Positions 62,108 through 64,000 of a stretch of 64,000 nucleotides of DNA are shown here, one piece after another (positions within the stretch are counted from its first letter, which is position 1; each line of letters opens with the position of its first letter). Made by a program: the position numbers and the translations under genes. The notes under the pieces are model-generated. The model ran no database searches and was not told the DNA's origin. It saw only the letters and a list, made by a program, of their open reading frames with translations. This DNA comes from Armatimonadota bacterium (GTDB taxonomy: Bacteria > Armatimonadota > UBA5829), in NCBI GenBank assembly GCA_026392045.1, contig JAPLCU010000018.1, positions 25,393-89,392 of the forward strand. Reading direction: 5' to 3'.

Positions 62108-64000
62108 TCAGCGCTCAGGGTATACACGCCGCTTTGCCCCCGACATCAGCGCGGCTGCGATGCCCTCGGCGGTCAGGCCTAGTTTTTCTCGGAGGGCTTC
62201 GGGGGTGTCGTGCTCTACGAATGCGTCCGGCACGCCTATTATTTTGATGTTTTCGGTGGAGAGGCCTTTTCTTGAGGCGAGTTCCAGGATGGCTGAGCCG
62301 AAGCCGCCTGCTATGGTGTTGTCTTCTGCTATCACGCAGGGGATTTTTCGATTAAGCACGCCCAGGATTAGCTGCTCATCCAGCGGTTTTGCGAATCTGG
62401 CGTTTATTACTTCCACGCTGATGCCTTGAGCTGCGAGAATATTTGCGGCCTCGACGGATGGGTAGACCGTGGAGCCGAGCGCTATGATTGCGGCGTCCTT
62501 GCCCTCGGTTAGCCGCTCGCCCTTGCCTATGGCGAAAATATGGAATTCGCCGGGTTCATGAGGGATGGGGCCGCCTCCGCGTGGGTAGCGGATAGCCATT
62601 GGGCCGTCGTGCCTGAGCGCTGTTGCAAGAAGGTCTCGCAGCTCACAGGTGTCTTTCGGCGCTGCTATTACCAGGCCTGGGATGTGGCGCAGGTAGGATA
62701 TGTCGAAAACTCCATGGTGGGTTGGGCCGTCCTCGCCTACGATTCCCGCGCGATCTATGGCGAACACCACCGGCAGGTTCTGCAGGCACACATCATGCAC
62801 TATTTGGTCGTAAGCCCGCTGCAGGAATGTGGAATACAATGCAACTACGGGCTTTAGCCCGCCAGCAGCCAAACCCGCCGCGAATGTGACGGCGTGCTCT
62901 TCGGCTATACCTACATCGAAAAATCTGTCTGGATAGGTTTCGGCGAATTTAGCGAGGCCGGTGCCGTCGGGCATGGCGGCTGTGATCGCCACCACGCGGT
63001 CGTCCTGGGCGGCCAGTTCGACCAGAGCTTCGGAAAAAGCCCTGGTGTAGCTGGTGTTGCCGCCTGCGCGCTCGATATTTCCATCAGAGACGTCAAAGCC
63101 CGATATGCCGTGGAACCCACGAGCGTTATTCTCGGCAAATTCATAACCTTTGCCCTTTTGGGTTAGCACATGTATCAGCAGCGGCCCTTTGAGGTCTTTT
63201 GCATGCTCGAGAAGGTCTATCATCAGCTCGGTGTTATGACCATCGATGGGGCCGAGGTAGGTGAAGCCGAGTTCCTCGAAGATAACGCCTGTTCTTGAGC
63301 CGCCCAGAAGTCGGGTGACACCGTGGCTGAGGCCCTCTACGGTCCAATTCATCATTTTGCCCATCGGTATTTTTTCCAGCGCTTCCTTGGTGCGGGTTTC
63401 CATTCTTTTGTAGAGCGGAGCCATGCGCAGTTTGCTCAGGTGCAGGGACATCGCGCCGACGTTTTCCGAGATGGACATGGTGTTGTCGTTGAGGATTACC
63501 ATAATGTCGGTTTTGAGGTGCTCGGCGTTGTTCATACCCTCCAATGCGAGGCCGCCGGTGAGAGCGCCATCGCCTATGACCGCAATTACACGCTCGCTTC
63601 CCCCGCGAAGATCGCGCGCTTTCGCAAGACCCAGCGCGGCTGAAATTGATGTGCTGGCGTGACCGGCCCCGATGGGGTCGTGCTTGCTTTCTTCGCGCTT
63701 GGTGAAACCGGATATGCCGCCGCCCTGCCGCAGGGTCGAAAACTGCTCGTGCCTGCCCGTGAGGAGCTTGTGGGCGTAGCATTGGTGGCTGACATCCCAG
63801 ACGAATTTGTCCCTGGGTGAGTCGAAAACCGTGTGCAGCGCGATGGTCAGTTCAACCGCGCCCAGATTTGAAGCCAAGTGCCCGCCGGTGTGCGAGACGG
63901 TGTCTATAATCATCGCCCGCATATCATCCGCCAACTGCTTTCGCTCGATCTCCGAAAGGCCTTTCAAGTCGGCTGGGGAGTTTATTTTATTGAGAATGCT
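62108..64000 (-). CDS. dxs: 1-deoxy-D-xylulose-5-phosphate synthase, 5' end off window
   Basis: Thiamine diphosphate enzyme that condenses pyruvate with glyceraldehyde 3-phosphate at the start of the MEP pathway (ispDF is at 19.8 kb). HLASNLGAVELTIALH, GHASTSISAALGLA, GDGALTGGLALEGMNNA with the ThDP motif GDG and N, and in the C-terminal part EEHAVTFAAGLA and HGVFDISYLRHIPG are diagnostic. The frame stays open to the right edge (SILNKINSPADLKGLS), so a few N-terminal residues are missing and the TTG at 63967 is not the start. Confidence 0.96.
   Translation of the reverse strand, partial: SILNKINSPADLKGLSEIERKQLADDMRAMIIDTVSHTGGHLASNLGAVELTIALHTVFDSPRDKFVWDVSHQCYAHKLLTGRHEQFSTLRQGGGISGFTKREESKHDPIGAGHASTSISAALGLAKARDLRGGSERVIAVIGDGALTGGLALEGMNNAEHLKTDIMVILNDNTMSISENVGAMSLHLSKLRMAPLYKRMETRTKEALEKIPMGKMMNWTVEGLSHGVTRLLGGSRTGVIFEELGFTYLGPIDGHNTELMIDLLEHAKDLKGPLLIHVLTQKGKGYEFAENNARGFHGISGFDVSDGNIERAGGNTSYTRAFSEALVELAAQDDRVVAITAAMPDGTGLAKFAETYPDRFFDVGIAEEHAVTFAAGLAAGGLKPVVALYSTFLQRAYDQIVHDVCLQNLPVVFAIDRAGIVGEDGPTHHGVFDISYLRHIPGLVIAAPKDTCELRDLLATALRHDGPMAIRYPRGGGPIPHEPGEFHIFAIGKGERLTEGKDAAIIALGSTVYPSVEAANILAAQGISVEVINARFAKPLDEQLILGVLNRKIPCVIAEDNTIAGGFGSAILELASRKGLSTENIKIIGVPDAFVEHDTPEALREKLGLTAEGIAAALMSGAKRRVYPER

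Overview
The window is a piece of a bacterial chromosome with moderate GC. Genes are closely packed, but the spaces between them are filled with short palindromic repeats. Two proteins end in PEP-CTERM sorting tails, which points to a diderm that makes exopolysaccharide. A YjfB-type small protein hints at flagellar motility. CoA activase, ferredoxin and several radical SAM enzymes suggest an anaerobic or facultative lifestyle. TTG and GTG starts are frequent and good AGGAGG ribosome sites are common. The mixture (CarD, YacL-type PIN-TRAM next to ispDF, long HPF, PEP-CTERM, partial nuoABCD) would fit a phylum such as Armatimonadota, but that is inference and was not tested.

Layout. 1-4.4 kb: the end of an unknown gene, lipA, an aldo/keto reductase, a YjfB-like gene and an SOS-type operon (DUF6504-like gene plus Y-family polymerase) with a LexA box inside its promoter. 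4.6-13.4 kb: the complete F1Fo ATP synthase operon, interrupted by a lone MNT nucleotidyltransferase (between atpA and atpG) and by a membrane protein and an AbrB-like protein (between atpD and atpC). 13.5-18.6 kb: a transglutaminase-like exported protein, then nuoAB, a block of toxin-antitoxin type genes (orphan HicB, MntA-HepT) and nuoCD, ending at a hairpin. 18.7-25.6 kb: PIN-TRAM, ispDF, long HPF, class II aldolase, PfkB kinase, MFS transporter. 25.8-36.4 kb: B12-binding radical SAM, thermonuclease, FtsB/DivIC, a HAF-repeat PEP-CTERM protein, then a cassette of ATP-grasp-like protein, KamA-type radical SAM and glutaredoxin, and a GH2 beta-mannosidase. 37-43.7 kb: a type II restriction-modification pair, a frameshifted gene remnant, S51 peptidase, NAD synthetase, a metallo-beta-lactamase-fold hydrolase. 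44-50 kb: an FGE-domain PEP-CTERM protein and a CoA activase split in two at a 7-bp repeat. 50-57 kb: ferredoxin, CarD, TtcA-like, M28 peptidase, SmpB, a TIM-barrel isomerase, and DUF3795 genes among triplicated leader sequences. 57-64 kb: sulfatase, a single-chain restriction-methylation protein, and dxs running off the right edge.

The most unusual property is the density and behaviour of the short palindromic elements. At least ten families recur in both orientations. One copy between atpB and atpE has a 15-bp flanking duplication. Others lie in frame inside lipA, ispD and the 5' end of hpf, like the Rickettsia palindromic elements. One covers the 3' end of the first gene, and a mosaic has copied the leader and first codons of a gene three times. 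Other leads are the ATP-grasp/KamA/glutaredoxin cassette, the toxin-antitoxin genes inside both bioenergetic operons, and the possible on/off switch in the CoA activase.
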